This document shows positions 1-8,864 of a stretch of 64,000 nt of DNA, one piece after another. Position 1 is the first letter of the stretch, and the number at the start of each line of letters is the position of its first letter. The position numbers and the translations under genes were made by a program. The notes under the pieces are model-generated. The model was not told where the DNA came from. It saw only the letters and a program-made list of their open reading frames with translations, and made no database searches. Where the stretch lies: positions 1 through 64,000 of the forward strand of contig JAYRWE010000115.1 of assembly GCA_041918175.1 (NCBI GenBank), in the 5' to 3' direction. Origin of the DNA: JABWAN01 sp041918175. GTDB taxonomy: Bacteria > Zhuqueibacterota > Zhuqueibacteria > Zhuqueibacterales > Zhuqueibacteraceae.

Positions 1-102
1 CCTCACGACGCGTCAATGGACTCTCATAGAGTTGTTACGCTGTCGCCGCTTGACGTCAAAACCAGAACACGCGGAGCAACCCTTGAAAACCTTTCCCCTG
101 CT

Positions 103-819
103 TCAAATAACATAGTCCACGATTAAGTGGAGAGCTACCACCTGCTCATATACGATCTTATTGCGAAATACTTCATACCACTGTATATCTTCCCCTTCGT
201 ACTTCCGAAAAATTCCCCACGCGAAAAGATCAACTGCTTGAATGGGCTTGTTGGTTTGCGAATCATCGTGGAAAATATCCAACGGAATTTGCGGCGGCAA
301 GCGTGCTTCAAGTTGATTGAGCAAAAACTGATTGAACACGAGAATTTCCGGCTTGCTCTTGCTGCGATCCAAAACCAGAACGACGCGCTCGGGCGCGTGC
401 TCAAGCGGCACTTCTTTTATGGCAAGATGCGCAACAAAATTGTAGACGCGATTCTCGCTAACTTGGAGGTGATTGACGAATCGTTTCTTGTCAAGGATCA
501 CAGCATAGAGCTTGAAAGGAACTTCGGCAACTTGTTCATAAAAATATTTCTTTATGGCATGAGACGTTTTTGCACCTTTAAGCTCGGTGATGAGATTTTG
601 GTGTGATCGGCTCTTGCCGCGAATTTTATTCTTCATCGTTCGCTCAACGGCCTTTTCGATGGCCTTCTTCGCCGCGTTATCGGGCGCTTCCAAAATGGTG
701 ATGACAAAGTGCCGCGAAACGCCCGCGCTTTGAAAGCCGTGGCCGAGATTACCGGACTCATCGAGAAAGAGATAGAGCATAAGTGTGTGCTCGCAAGAGG
801 GGGAGAAATCCTTTTCCAT
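103..819 (-). CDS. DUF3800 family protein
   Basis: A 238-residue protein with the hallmark of DUF3800: a hydrophobic strand running into FLDESGN near residues 17-23, and a C-terminal QAVDLFAWGIFRKYEG segment holding the second conserved acidic position. DUF3800 proteins have a predicted RNase H-like fold, are common next to mobile and defence genes, and have no firmly established activity. The annotated ATG gives a 13-residue extension before a second ATG at 780; the family normally begins directly before the first strand (M-L-Y-L-F), so the shorter start is quite possible, and neither start has a strong ribosome-binding site. It follows the Cys-rich gene on the same strand after 15 bases, so the two are probably co-transcribed, away from the rest of the window. 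Family assignment is firm; role unknown. Confidence 0.85.
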   Translation of the reverse strand: MEKDFSPSCEHTLMLYLFLDESGNLGHGFQSAGVSRHFVITILEAPDNAAKKAIEKAVERTMKNKIRGKSRSHQNLITELKGAKTSHAIKKYFYEQVAEVPFKLYAVILDKKRFVNHLQVSENRVYNFVAHLAIKEVPLEHAPERVVLVLDRSKSKPEILVFNQFLLNQLEARLPPQIPLDIFHDDSQTNKPIQAVDLFAWGIFRKYEGEDIQWYEVFRNKIVYEQVVALHLIVDYVI

Positions 820-834
820 GATTGCTTCGTAAAT

Positions 835-1329
835 CTAGCGACGCGCCTTGACCCAATCTTTCGAAGGCGGCGGTTGCATGACGGGCGGCGTTCGATTCGC
901 AGGAAACCACCCCGCTTGCGTGAGGCGCAATTCTTTATAATGAAACACAAAATCGCTGACGTGCGGAATCGTGTCAGGTATGGACTGCGGTTCGAGCAAG
1001 CCTTCGCGCCACACGTCTTTTGTCACCGTGCCGCCGAAGAAGTACTTATTTCCAATCGCGCTGGGAATGGTGTGGCGAAACATGTCGGTTAGAATCTTTT
1101 CGATTTCGTGTTTGTGCGCGACGAGCAGGTCGCAAGTCGGGCAGAAGCGGCAGGTGTAGTTGAGGGCGATCATGGCCGCGGATTCAACGAGAATCAGCAA
1201 AGGCAGCTTGCGTTGGCGATTCGGTTGCTCGCAGAGCGGGCAACGTCGAATGCGCTTATCGGGATACGGATTGACCATGAACTTGTAGCGCGGCGGCAGA
1301 GCGCCGAATTGCTTTGTGGGATTCGCCAT
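835..1329 (-). CDS. Hypothetical protein with paired Cys motifs
   Basis: A 164-residue protein I do not recognise. It has CPLC near residues 30-33 and a CRFCPTC cluster near residues 60-66, spaced as a possible zinc ribbon, then a His-containing helix (AHKHEIEKIL) and a Pro-rich basic tail. There is no signal peptide or membrane segment. The start is well supported: AAGGAG lies 6 bases upstream of the ATG on the minus strand. It is the first gene of a two-gene minus-strand unit with the DUF3800 gene and is divergent from the outer-membrane barrel gene. A nucleic-acid or protein-binding zinc domain serving the DUF3800 partner is one possible reading, but nothing in the sequence proves it. Confidence 0.7.
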   Translation of the reverse strand: MANPTKQFGALPPRYKFMVNPYPDKRIRRCPLCEQPNRQRKLPLLILVESAAMIALNYTCRFCPTCDLLVAHKHEIEKILTDMFRHTIPSAIGNKYFFGGTVTKDVWREGLLEPQSIPDTIPHVSDFVFHYKELRLTQAGWFPANRTPPVMQPPPSKDWVKARR

Positions 1330-1498
1330 TTTCCACTCCTTATTTTTTTCGCAAAGTAAATCGCGCGCTGCACAAAGTCAATGCGCGCAGCCTGCGCGTT
1401 GCTGCCTGCCAGCTTTTCGCTTGACTTTAGAAGCGTGGTTTGACTTATTGAGCCACTTTTTTCTCATGATTCGTCAGCATTTTTCGGAAAGGAGCAAC

Positions 1499-4057
1499 AT
1501 GAAGCCGCATCTTGTGCTCTTCGCGTTGATGAGCAGCTTGGCTTTCGCGCAATCGAATGGCAATAAAAGCGAAACCCGCGTGCCCGGACCGCAATATCGC
1601 GCCGGAGCATTGCATAAATTTTTCTTCGGTCCCCATCATCGCAACCTCTGGACGATTCCCGTTGACGTGCCGATCTTAAATCTTGACACGTTTGCGGGCG
1701 GCCTCACGCCGACGAAGACCGGCGGCGGTTTTCAAACCAAATCGTTGCGCTTCAAATCCAACGACGGGCGCGAGTTTGCCTTTCGCTCGCTGGATAAAGA
1801 TCCGAGTAAAGTGTTGCCGCCGGATTTGCGCGAGACCATTGCGGCGAGCATTGCGCGCGATCAAATCAGCAGCGCGCATCCCTATTCCGCGCTCGTCGTG
1901 CCGTTGCTCGCGGAGGCCATGGGCGTGTTGCATGCCGATCCGCAGCTCGTGATTATGCCCGACGATGCGCGCCTCGGCGCGTTTCGCAAAGACTTCGCGA
2001 ATCTCTTGGGCTTCATCGAAGAGCGCCCAGCAGATGGCCCGGATGGCGAGCCGGGATTTGCTGGTTCGGATAAAATCATCGGCACAGATGATTTGTTTGC
2101 GGAATTGGAAAAAGACAATGACGATTTTGTTGATGAGAAGGCGTATTTAAAAGCGCGGCTGCTGGATATTCTCGTGGGCGATTGGGATCGCCATGCGGAT
2201 CAATGGCGCTGGGCGCGTTTTAAACAAGACAAGAAGAATGTGTGGCTACCCATTCCGCGCGATCGCGACCAAGCCTTTGTGAAGCTTGATGGTTTTTTGC
2301 CCTCAATGGCGGAGAAACGATATTTCGTGCGACAGTTGGAAAATTATTATAAAGACCGGCCGGATGTTATCAGTCTTACTCATTCCGGGCGGCACATGGA
2401 TCGCCGCTTTTTGAATCGTTTGTCATGGGAGGATTTTAAAGCCGTGGCGGAAGAGGCGACGACGAAGTTGACCGACGCGGTGATTGAGCAGGCGGTGAAG
2501 CAATTGCCGCAGCAGATTTACGCCGCGAACGGCGAAGATTTGGCGCGACGCATAAAAGCGCGGCGGCAATATTTGCCCAATGCCGCGAAGGAGTATTACA
2601 AACTGCTCGCGCAATATCCTGAAATCGTTGCGAGCAACAAGCCGGAGTATGTGGAGCTTGAGCGGCAGGCGGAGGGACGCGTGGCGCTGCGTATTTTTAA
2701 ACGCGACGCGCAGACCGGCGAGAAGCGCGAAGAGCTGCTCTTTGCGCGAACCTTTCAGCGCAACGAGACAAACGAGATTCGCTTGTTCACGATGGGAGGA
2801 AAGGACAAAGTAGTGATTAGCGGGCCGGGCGAAAACAGTATTCTCGTGCGCGTCATCGGCGGCAAAGGCGAAGACGAGATTGTCGATCAAGGCCGTGGCC
2901 GCACCGCGGTGTATGATACGGAGGCAGGCAATCTCTTCACCAAAGGCGCGCGCACGAAACTTTACACCGGCAAAGTGGATTCGATCATCAATTTTCGCGA
3001 GAACAAGCCGCTGCGCCGCGATTATAGTTTCGACGCCAAAGCATTGCCCAATTTTGCTTTCACGCCGGACGACGGCATTTTCCTCGGCTTGAGTTATGTG
3101 CGCACGCAATATCGCTTCCGTCAGAAGCCGTTTGCCAATGTCATCGGCTTCTCCGGAAATTATGCTTTCAAAACCAGCGCGTTTCGCGCGCGCTATGGCC
3201 ATTATTTTGTCGACGCCCTCGGCCTGCTCGACTGGAGTTTCACGGCACAAGCGACAGTGCCACGCGAGGTGCGAAATTTTTATGGTTTGGGCAACAATAC
3301 AACGCGCATTGCGGCAGAGGAGAAAAACGATTTCTATCGCGTGCGCTCGAAGGAATATCTCGTGGGCACGGCGCTGCATTTTCACTTTTCACGGCGGTTG
3401 GTCGCTTCCGCGGGCGGCGCGTTCAAACATTTTGATACACAGTTTAATGAAGACTCGACTTTTGTATTCAAAGCGCAACCGTATGGCATTGCCACGCCTT
3501 CGGTGTTTGAAGTCAACGCTAATTTGAAATACGATAGTCGTGACCGCGCCGTGGCGAGCAGTAAAGGCGTTTATCTTGAAACCGGCTTTTCCCTTTTCCC
3601 GAAAGCGTTGGAGTCCGACAGCACGTTTCGCAAGGGCTTTGTGGATGCACGCCTTTATTTTTCGCCGACGAAGAAGATCACGTTGGCGTTTCGCGGTTGG
3701 GGCGCAAAGGCTTGGGGCACGTTCCCATATTATGAAGCGATCTACCTCGGCGGCAATCGTTCTCTGCGGGGCTATTTGCGTGAGCGCTTTGGCGGCGATC
3801 AAGCGGCGCTCGGCAGCGCGGAAGTTCGGATTGCGCTGTTTCGTGCAAATGTGCTCGTGCCCACGGACTTTGGCGTTTTCTCTTTTACCGATGCCGGTCG
3901 TGTGTGGTTGAATGATCAAAGTCCCGAGGGTTGGCACACCGTGGCAGGCGGCGGTATTTGGTTCGCGCCTATCATGCGCAGTTCGACCTTTTCGATAGGC
4001 GCGGCAAGCAGTTTGGAAGGCTTGAGAATTACCGCCGGGGCCGGATTTGGGTTTTGA
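1499..4057 (+). CDS. BamA/TamA-like outer-membrane barrel with an N-terminal kinase-like region
   Basis: An 852-residue exported protein. I chose the ATG at 1499 because GGAAAGGAG precedes it and it begins a signal peptide (MKPHLVLFALMSSLAFAQS); a longer in-frame opening at 1316 has no such support. The C-terminal third (from about residue 490) shows the alternating pattern of a bacterial surface antigen (D15) barrel, with GGNRSLRGY in the family-typical place and a terminal aromatic strand (AGAGFGF). The N-terminal half contains G227-D-W-D-R-H232 followed by PRDRDQAF with D255 and D257. That spacing resembles the catalytic and metal-binding loops of HipA/PI4K/Fam20-type kinases. Similar regions occur in Bacteroidota barrel proteins fused to metallophosphoesterases. 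A possible -35 (TTGACT at 1421) with a poor -10 lies upstream. Barrel assignment is firm; kinase-like activity is only a suggestion. Confidence 0.85.
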   Translation: MKPHLVLFALMSSLAFAQSNGNKSETRVPGPQYRAGALHKFFFGPHHRNLWTIPVDVPILNLDTFAGGLTPTKTGGGFQTKSLRFKSNDGREFAFRSLDKDPSKVLPPDLRETIAASIARDQISSAHPYSALVVPLLAEAMGVLHADPQLVIMPDDARLGAFRKDFANLLGFIEERPADGPDGEPGFAGSDKIIGTDDLFAELEKDNDDFVDEKAYLKARLLDILVGDWDRHADQWRWARFKQDKKNVWLPIPRDRDQAFVKLDGFLPSMAEKRYFVRQLENYYKDRPDVISLTHSGRHMDRRFLNRLSWEDFKAVAEEATTKLTDAVIEQAVKQLPQQIYAANGEDLARRIKARRQYLPNAAKEYYKLLAQYPEIVASNKPEYVELERQAEGRVALRIFKRDAQTGEKREELLFARTFQRNETNEIRLFTMGGKDKVVISGPGENSILVRVIGGKGEDEIVDQGRGRTAVYDTEAGNLFTKGARTKLYTGKVDSIINFRENKPLRRDYSFDAKALPNFAFTPDDGIFLGLSYVRTQYRFRQKPFANVIGFSGNYAFKTSAFRARYGHYFVDALGLLDWSFTAQATVPREVRNFYGLGNNTTRIAAEEKNDFYRVRSKEYLVGTALHFHFSRRLVASAGGAFKHFDTQFNEDSTFVFKAQPYGIATPSVFEVNANLKYDSRDRAVASSKGVYLETGFSLFPKALESDSTFRKGFVDARLYFSPTKKITLAFRGWGAKAWGTFPYYEAIYLGGNRSLRGYLRERFGGDQAALGSAEVRIALFRANVLVPTDFGVFSFTDAGRVWLNDQSPEGWHTVAGGGIWFAPIMRSSTFSIGAASSLEGLRITAGAGFGF

Positions 4058-4551
4058 TTGCAAGATGAAGACAAGGACCGTTGTAAGTGCACCGTCAATT
4101 TCACGTCTTGAATGAGAACTATCGAGACGCAATAGAAGAAAAGTTAAAGCCATTCGCCATAAAACTGAAAGTTTGGAAAGACATGTCGGTTTTGGCTTAC
4201 AGAGTATCAAAAAAAAACTTGACTCCGACTTCGATATTGCTATATTGCTGCCCATTGTTTTTGGCGCGCGATGATTTCGTAATTCAAGATGAACCTGTGC
4301 CGAGTTACGAAAATGTGAGTGTGGGCTGTTGTGAAGTCACGCCAAACTTCCCTCCTGTTTTCCGAAAAGTCAAACTAAATGAACGATGCCGCAGCCGCCG
4401 GGTAAAAATACCCAGTGGAACGGTTTTTTGTTTTTGTTAGAAACTGAAAACGCAGTTGCCCATGAGCGGCCGTGTTCCAGCATACTTTTGGGAGAAACGC
4501 TCTGGGAGCATTCTTTTGCGTTGAATGTGCCATTTCGCTAGGTAATAAAAT
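4058..4551. other. 494-base gap without a supported gene
   Basis: This stretch separates the outer-membrane barrel gene from the first glycosyltransferase. It is visibly more AT-rich than the flanking genes. A 117-codon plus-strand opening (4087-4440) exists, but it has no ribosome-binding site, an atypical composition and no recognisable domain. I see no strong hairpin, tRNA or member of the palindromic repeat families found in later gaps. It probably holds the promoter of the glycosyltransferase genes, but I cannot point to it. Confidence 0.5.
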
Positions 4552-5766
4552 ATGTCCGCGTCGCGTATTCTCATGTATTGCACGTCTCAGCGAGGCTTGG
4601 GGCGTACCGCGCGGACAGTAGGTCTGGCGACGGCATTTTCACAAAAGCTACGCCATACCTCGATATTGTTGCTCACGGACTTTGCGATGATCGGGCGATT
4701 TAAATTGCCGGAGCGAGTGGATTATGTGCATTTGCCGGCGTTTAAGAACTCCATCAGCAATGCGCCCAAGTATGGCCTGCGCTCCGAACACAGCGACATT
4801 CCAAAGCTACGCCAAGACATTCTCTTGGGCACGCTTAAAACTTTTCGCCCCGAGCTTGTGTGGTTGGATGATAGTCTCCTGCATTTGCCGGGTGAAATGC
4901 ACACGCTCCTGCAATGTCTTGCGGAGAATTTGCCCTCGACCAAAATTGCATGGGGCATCTCCGATACGCTTGGCCATCCCGAGTACGTATCGCGCGAGTG
5001 GGCAAATCGCAAGCTCTCAAACGTTTTTGGCCGTAGTGCGGATGCGCTTTTTGTTTTTGGCGCGCAATGCGTTTTTGATCTCGCCAAAGCCTATCGCTTC
5101 GACGAAGCGATTTCAAATAAAATGACTTATGCTGGTTATCTAACCAGCTCGGAAAAACCGCCACGGCATATTAGCACGAAACTGGCACAAGCCGGGAAAC
5201 GCATTCCGTTCGTGTTCATGACGACCGAAGGCGGCGCCGAAGATTGGGCTTTGGTTGACGCCTACTTGCGCTTTTTGGAGAACACGCGCATGGAAGTTTA
5301 CAGTTTGATCGTTGCTGGGCTTGGACTAAGCTCCGCAGACAAACGGAGTCTGCAACTGCGCGCGGAGGCCTTGCCGCGCGTCACGTTCAAGCGCTTTAGC
5401 AAGCATTTGCTCGCTTATGTGCAATGCGCCGACGCGGTGATTTGCACCGGCGAATACAATATTGCGAGTGAAGCGCTCGCGCATCGCAAACCGGCGTTGT
5501 TCGTTCCTCATGCGAATGAGCAACCCGACAACCTCCATCGCACCCAATGGCTACAAGAGCGCGGCTTGGTTGCCGTAAGCACGCGCGAAGATTTTCAGCC
5601 GCAAACTATTTCCGCGTTTTTGAACAAGAATCTGCGTCCGGAAACACGCGGCGCAGCTTTGAAGTGGTATGATGAAATCACATTTGACGGTTTCAATCAA
5701 ATTGCGGAGAGCATTCAGGAACTCATCGGTTCTTCACCACAACTAGAGGCAATCGTCGCCTCCTAA
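4552..5766 (+). CDS. Glycosyltransferase, COG4671/MurG-like GT-B fold
   Basis: A 404-residue cytoplasmic protein with the architecture of predicted GT-B glycosyltransferases of the COG4671 type. The N-terminal motif, CTSQRGLGRTARTVGLA near residues 11-27, corresponds to the DGLGLGHLRR motif of the next gene but is degenerate. The C-terminal donor-site segment GEYNIASEALAHRKPALFVP, about residues 303-322, is the counterpart of the GGYN/S-E motif of MurG and glycosyl-1,2-glycerol-type enzymes. It is paralogous to the gene at 5884, 117 bases downstream, and the two presumably act in one pathway as consecutive or alternative sugar transferases. The altered N-terminal glycine-rich loop may mean a different acceptor or reduced activity. 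Donor and acceptor cannot be read from sequence. Confidence 0.8.
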   Translation: MSASRILMYCTSQRGLGRTARTVGLATAFSQKLRHTSILLLTDFAMIGRFKLPERVDYVHLPAFKNSISNAPKYGLRSEHSDIPKLRQDILLGTLKTFRPELVWLDDSLLHLPGEMHTLLQCLAENLPSTKIAWGISDTLGHPEYVSREWANRKLSNVFGRSADALFVFGAQCVFDLAKAYRFDEAISNKMTYAGYLTSSEKPPRHISTKLAQAGKRIPFVFMTTEGGAEDWALVDAYLRFLENTRMEVYSLIVAGLGLSSADKRSLQLRAEALPRVTFKRFSKHLLAYVQCADAVICTGEYNIASEALAHRKPALFVPHANEQPDNLHRTQWLQERGLVAVSTREDFQPQTISAFLNKNLRPETRGAALKWYDEITFDGFNQIAESIQELIGSSPQLEAIVAS

Positions 5767-5883
5767 CGGGCCGAGCCGGATCGGCCCTTAGTCATTGCCT
5801 TCGTTTCATTTCTAGACGATGAAGCGAGGGTCGATCATTGCTTTTGGCTTGGCCGTGTCACTCAACTTAGCACTGGAATCTCG

Positions 5884-7071
5884 ATGGCGCACGGAGCAGT
5901 CACTAAGTTTTTGATTTATTCCCAAGACGGATTGGGCTTGGGACATTTGCGGCGCAACGTGAATATTTGCTATCAAATCAAAAAACGTTGCCCGCAGGCC
6001 TCCTGCTTGATTATCGCAGACTCCCCGGTCGCACCTTTTTTTAAGCTCCCATCGCACTGCGACTTCATCAAAATTCCAACGCTAGTCAAAGTTGACACTG
6101 GTGTGTGGCGTGCCGAACGTCTCACCGTGCAGCAACATGAACTCATGTCGTTGCGCGCGGAGTTGATTCGGAACGTGCTCTCCGGTTTCCAACCCGACGT
6201 CTTTCTCGTGGATCATATGCCGCACGGCGCTTTGGGCGAATTGCTCGAGCCGCTGGCGGAGTTGCGGCGCTCGCGGCCGCAAACCAAAATCATTCTCGGC
6301 ATTCGCGACATCCTCGGCGCGCCCGAGGTCATTCGGCGACAATGGGAAAGCGAGGGCGCGTTTGCCGCCATCGCGGAGTTTTACGACGCGGTTTGCATCT
6401 ATGGCAGCAGCGATCTTTTTGATGCCGCGAGCGAGTATCAATTTCCGCACGCAGTGCGCAGCCGCGCGCAATATTGCGGCTATGTTTGCCGCGACGAAGC
6501 GCAGGTTAATCCCGAAGATAAAGCATTGCTGCCGAGCAACGGCCGCCGCGCAGAAAAGTTTGTGCTCATTACCGGCGGCGGCGGCGCGGATGCCGCCTAC
6601 ATGATGGATCGTTTCATTGATGCCGTACGCCGTTTGAAAAACGAAATTCCGTTTCAGGCCTTTATCGCCACTGGGCCGTTTGTGCATAAAGATCAACGCA
6701 AACTTTTGCGGCAAAAATCGCAGGGCTTGCCGATCACCGTGGGGCGCATGGAAGGAGACAGCATTCGTTATTTTCGCCGCGCCGATCTTGTGGTTTCCAT
6801 GGCCGGTTATAACACCATCAGCGAGATTATGCTCTTTCGAAAAAATGCGCTCGTGGTGCCGCGCGCAGGTCCGAGCGCCGAGCAGACCATACGCACGCGC
6901 CTCATGTCGGAGCGCGGATTGTTTGCAACGATAGCGCCCCAAGCTCTAACCGGCGAAAACATGGCGGAACAACTCTTCGCCCAATTGCGCATGGAGCAAG
7001 CCATGCCGGAAGCGCGTTTGCCTGATCTAAACGGCGCGCGCCGGGTCGCGGATTTTCTTTTGCGGAGTTGA
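5884..7071 (+). CDS. Glycosyltransferase, COG4671-like
   Basis: A 395-residue paralogue of the preceding gene, with more canonical motifs. SQDGLGLGHLRRN near residues 14-26 is the family's N-terminal acceptor-side loop. A GGGGADA loop opens the C-terminal Rossmann domain near residue 227. AGYNTISEIMLFRKNALVVP near residues 303-322, followed by EQTIR, forms the donor-binding pocket. No membrane segment is present, so it is expected to be cytosolic or peripheral. The start is an ATG at 5884 with a weak ribosome-binding site. It precedes an APH-type kinase gene by 142 bases. Family assignment is good; the sugar nucleotide and acceptor are unknown, with the surrounding acyl, aryl and sulfate-transfer genes suggesting a glycolipid or decorated small molecule. 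Confidence 0.85.
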   Translation: MAHGAVTKFLIYSQDGLGLGHLRRNVNICYQIKKRCPQASCLIIADSPVAPFFKLPSHCDFIKIPTLVKVDTGVWRAERLTVQQHELMSLRAELIRNVLSGFQPDVFLVDHMPHGALGELLEPLAELRRSRPQTKIILGIRDILGAPEVIRRQWESEGAFAAIAEFYDAVCIYGSSDLFDAASEYQFPHAVRSRAQYCGYVCRDEAQVNPEDKALLPSNGRRAEKFVLITGGGGADAAYMMDRFIDAVRRLKNEIPFQAFIATGPFVHKDQRKLLRQKSQGLPITVGRMEGDSIRYFRRADLVVSMAGYNTISEIMLFRKNALVVPRAGPSAEQTIRTRLMSERGLFATIAPQALTGENMAEQLFAQLRMEQAMPEARLPDLNGARRVADFLLRS

Positions 7072-7213
7072 GAGTGCTAGTGGCTGTATAAATCTTTTGG
7101 CGTCAAATGAATCGGCGGAGTCGTTGGTATTGGGGCCTGATCTTGCTTTAGTTTTGCTTGCATGAGGAACGCTCGTCGCGCAGCGCCAAACATCATTGTG
7201 AGAGGAGAGCATC

Positions 7214-8299
7214 ATGGCCGACAAAAAAGTCCCCACCGTATTTCACGACAAGCTCTACACGCTCGAAACCGCCCTCGATGCGAAAAGAATGCGACCCTAC
7301 TTTGCCGTGTTGGCGCAGCGCTATCTCGGTGAAGAGTTGGAGGTGCGGCAGGTCAACGTTGAAGTGATCCGTCGGCGCAATCAACGTTGCGTCATTCGTT
7401 ATATCGTCGAAACGTTTGATCCGCGCGAACAGCAGCGCTTGGACTGGCGCGTGATCGGCAAAGTCTACAAAGCGCAGCGCGGCGAACGCGTTTATGCTTT
7501 GATGCAACGCCTGTGGGATAACGGCTTCAGCCGCGAAACCGGCGATGATATTTATATCCCCGAGCCGCTGGATTTCTCCTCCGAACTGTGCATGCTCTTT
7601 CAAGAAGAGGTGCCGGGCCTGCCGCTCAAAGCTTTAACCAAACAAGCTCCCAACCCCTATCACTTTCGGCAATTGGCGCGCACGTTGGCCAAGCTGCATC
7701 AATGCCCCATTGTGCCCGACAAGCCGTTTTTGGTGCGCGAGCATTTTCTGCGTTGCCATCCCCGTTATCCCTTTCTCGTGCTCGCCTGCCCGGAATTGGA
7801 AACGAGAATCGACTACATCGCCACCGCGGCCAAACGCATCGAAGAGCAACTCATTGCCGAGTCCCTGCTCACGCCGATTCACGGCGATTTCCATCTAGGC
7901 CAAGTGCATCTTGAAAACGGCACGGCCTGGTTGATTGATTTCGATGCGCTCGCGTTTGGCGATCCTGCCTCTGACTTGGGCAATTTGCTCGTCTTTTTGC
8001 GCGGCAAAATAAAAAAGGTGCCGGAGTTTGCCCAACTCATCGAAGCCTTTCTCGAAGAATATTATGCAATCATGGGAACGGAAATCGGGCAGCGCGTTTT
8101 GCTTTATGAAGGCTTGACGCACTTGCGCCGCGCCTGCAAACTTTTGCGCTTGCAAGATGAAGGCTGGCGCCGTCGCGTCGCTAAAATGATCGACCAGGGC
8201 GTGGCTTGCATTGAAGAAATGGGCAAAGCCGTCCACGTCGTGCGCGATTTCCTCGCGCCGCTGGAAGATGAAGAAGAATTCGTGGAAGAAATGGCTTGA
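7214..8299 (+). CDS. APH-family kinase (catalytic motif intact)
   Basis: A 361-residue protein of the aminoglycoside phosphotransferase/choline kinase fold. The N-lobe carries a basic RRRNQRCVIRY strand and a YKAQRG stretch with the candidate ATP-site lysine. The C-lobe shows HGDFHLGQ (H223, D225) as the catalytic loop, though Gln replaces the usual Asn, and IDFD (D243) as the metal-binding motif, followed by the typical GDPASDLGN helix start. AGAGGAG supplies a good ribosome-binding site for the ATG. It is one of five related proteins in the window and one of only two that keep the catalytic Asp. A small-molecule hydroxyl (sugar or similar) is a likely phosphoryl acceptor. Antibiotic resistance is not implied. 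Confidence 0.85.
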   Translation: MADKKVPTVFHDKLYTLETALDAKRMRPYFAVLAQRYLGEELEVRQVNVEVIRRRNQRCVIRYIVETFDPREQQRLDWRVIGKVYKAQRGERVYALMQRLWDNGFSRETGDDIYIPEPLDFSSELCMLFQEEVPGLPLKALTKQAPNPYHFRQLARTLAKLHQCPIVPDKPFLVREHFLRCHPRYPFLVLACPELETRIDYIATAAKRIEEQLIAESLLTPIHGDFHLGQVHLENGTAWLIDFDALAFGDPASDLGNLLVFLRGKIKKVPEFAQLIEAFLEEYYAIMGTEIGQRVLLYEGLTHLRRACKLLRLQDEGWRRRVAKMIDQGVACIEEMGKAVHVVRDFLAPLEDEEEFVEEMA

Positions 8300-8372
8300 G
8301 CGCTTGGCTTCGGTATCATTGCAACCGCGCCCCTGCGGCAGTTAATACATTCTCAATTCCAACGCGCACCTT

Positions 8373-8846
8373 ATGAACTCTACCATCTGTGAAAAACTAC
8401 AAGTCGGCCAGGCCGTTTCGCTCACGGGCAAGTACCTTGTCGGCGAAGGCTTTCTTGCCGTGGAAATTTCTCCGGGTGAAACGGAAGCTGAAATCACTTG
8501 TCCGATTCACGCGTTTGATGCGCAGCATCGCCTTTTGCGCGTCTTCGATTATGCCTTCACGCTCTCGCCGCAGGTCGAAGTGAAAAATTTGGAGGGTGAT
8601 CCCGCGGGCTTGGCAGCGTTGCAAGCCGGACGCATGGTCAAACTAAAAGGCCGGTTCGAACCCGCGCAAGGGTTCTTGCCGGAAAAGATCAAGCTGCGCG
8701 ATACGCGCGAGTTTAATATCGAAGAAATGCAAGGCGTGATCACGCATATCGAGCGCGACGCACAACGCATCGTCATCAACGGCATCCCGGTTTTGATCAA
8801 CGACCGCACGATTTTGGAAGATCTCAATGGTCATTTCGAATCATAA
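8373..8846 (+). CDS. DUF5666-like protein
   Basis: A 157-residue protein built of small beta-rich repeats with the DUF5666 rhythm: LQVGQAVSLTGKY near the start, LQAGRMVKLKGRF in the middle, then a GVITHIERDAQRIVINGIPV strand pair. DUF5666 domains resemble OB-like barrels and are often exported, but this copy has no signal peptide. It is followed after 18 bases by a second DUF5666 gene, and the pair is sandwiched between two APH-type kinase genes. Function is unknown; the conserved placement between kinases suggests an accessory role in the same step. Confidence 0.65.
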   Translation: MNSTICEKLQVGQAVSLTGKYLVGEGFLAVEISPGETEAEITCPIHAFDAQHRLLRVFDYAFTLSPQVEVKNLEGDPAGLAALQAGRMVKLKGRFEPAQGFLPEKIKLRDTREFNIEEMQGVITHIERDAQRIVINGIPVLINDRTILEDLNGHFES

Positions 8847-8864
8847 AACTAGAAAGGAGCGCGT

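Noticed and set aside
127..606. A 159-codon plus-strand open frame at the left edge
   Set aside because: It is antisense to the DUF3800 gene, which has a clear family motif.
4087..4440. A 117-codon plus-strand open frame in the gap after the outer-membrane barrel
   Set aside because: No ribosome-binding site, codon use unlike the neighbours, many Cys and Lys in no pattern, and no family resemblance. Treated as non-coding.
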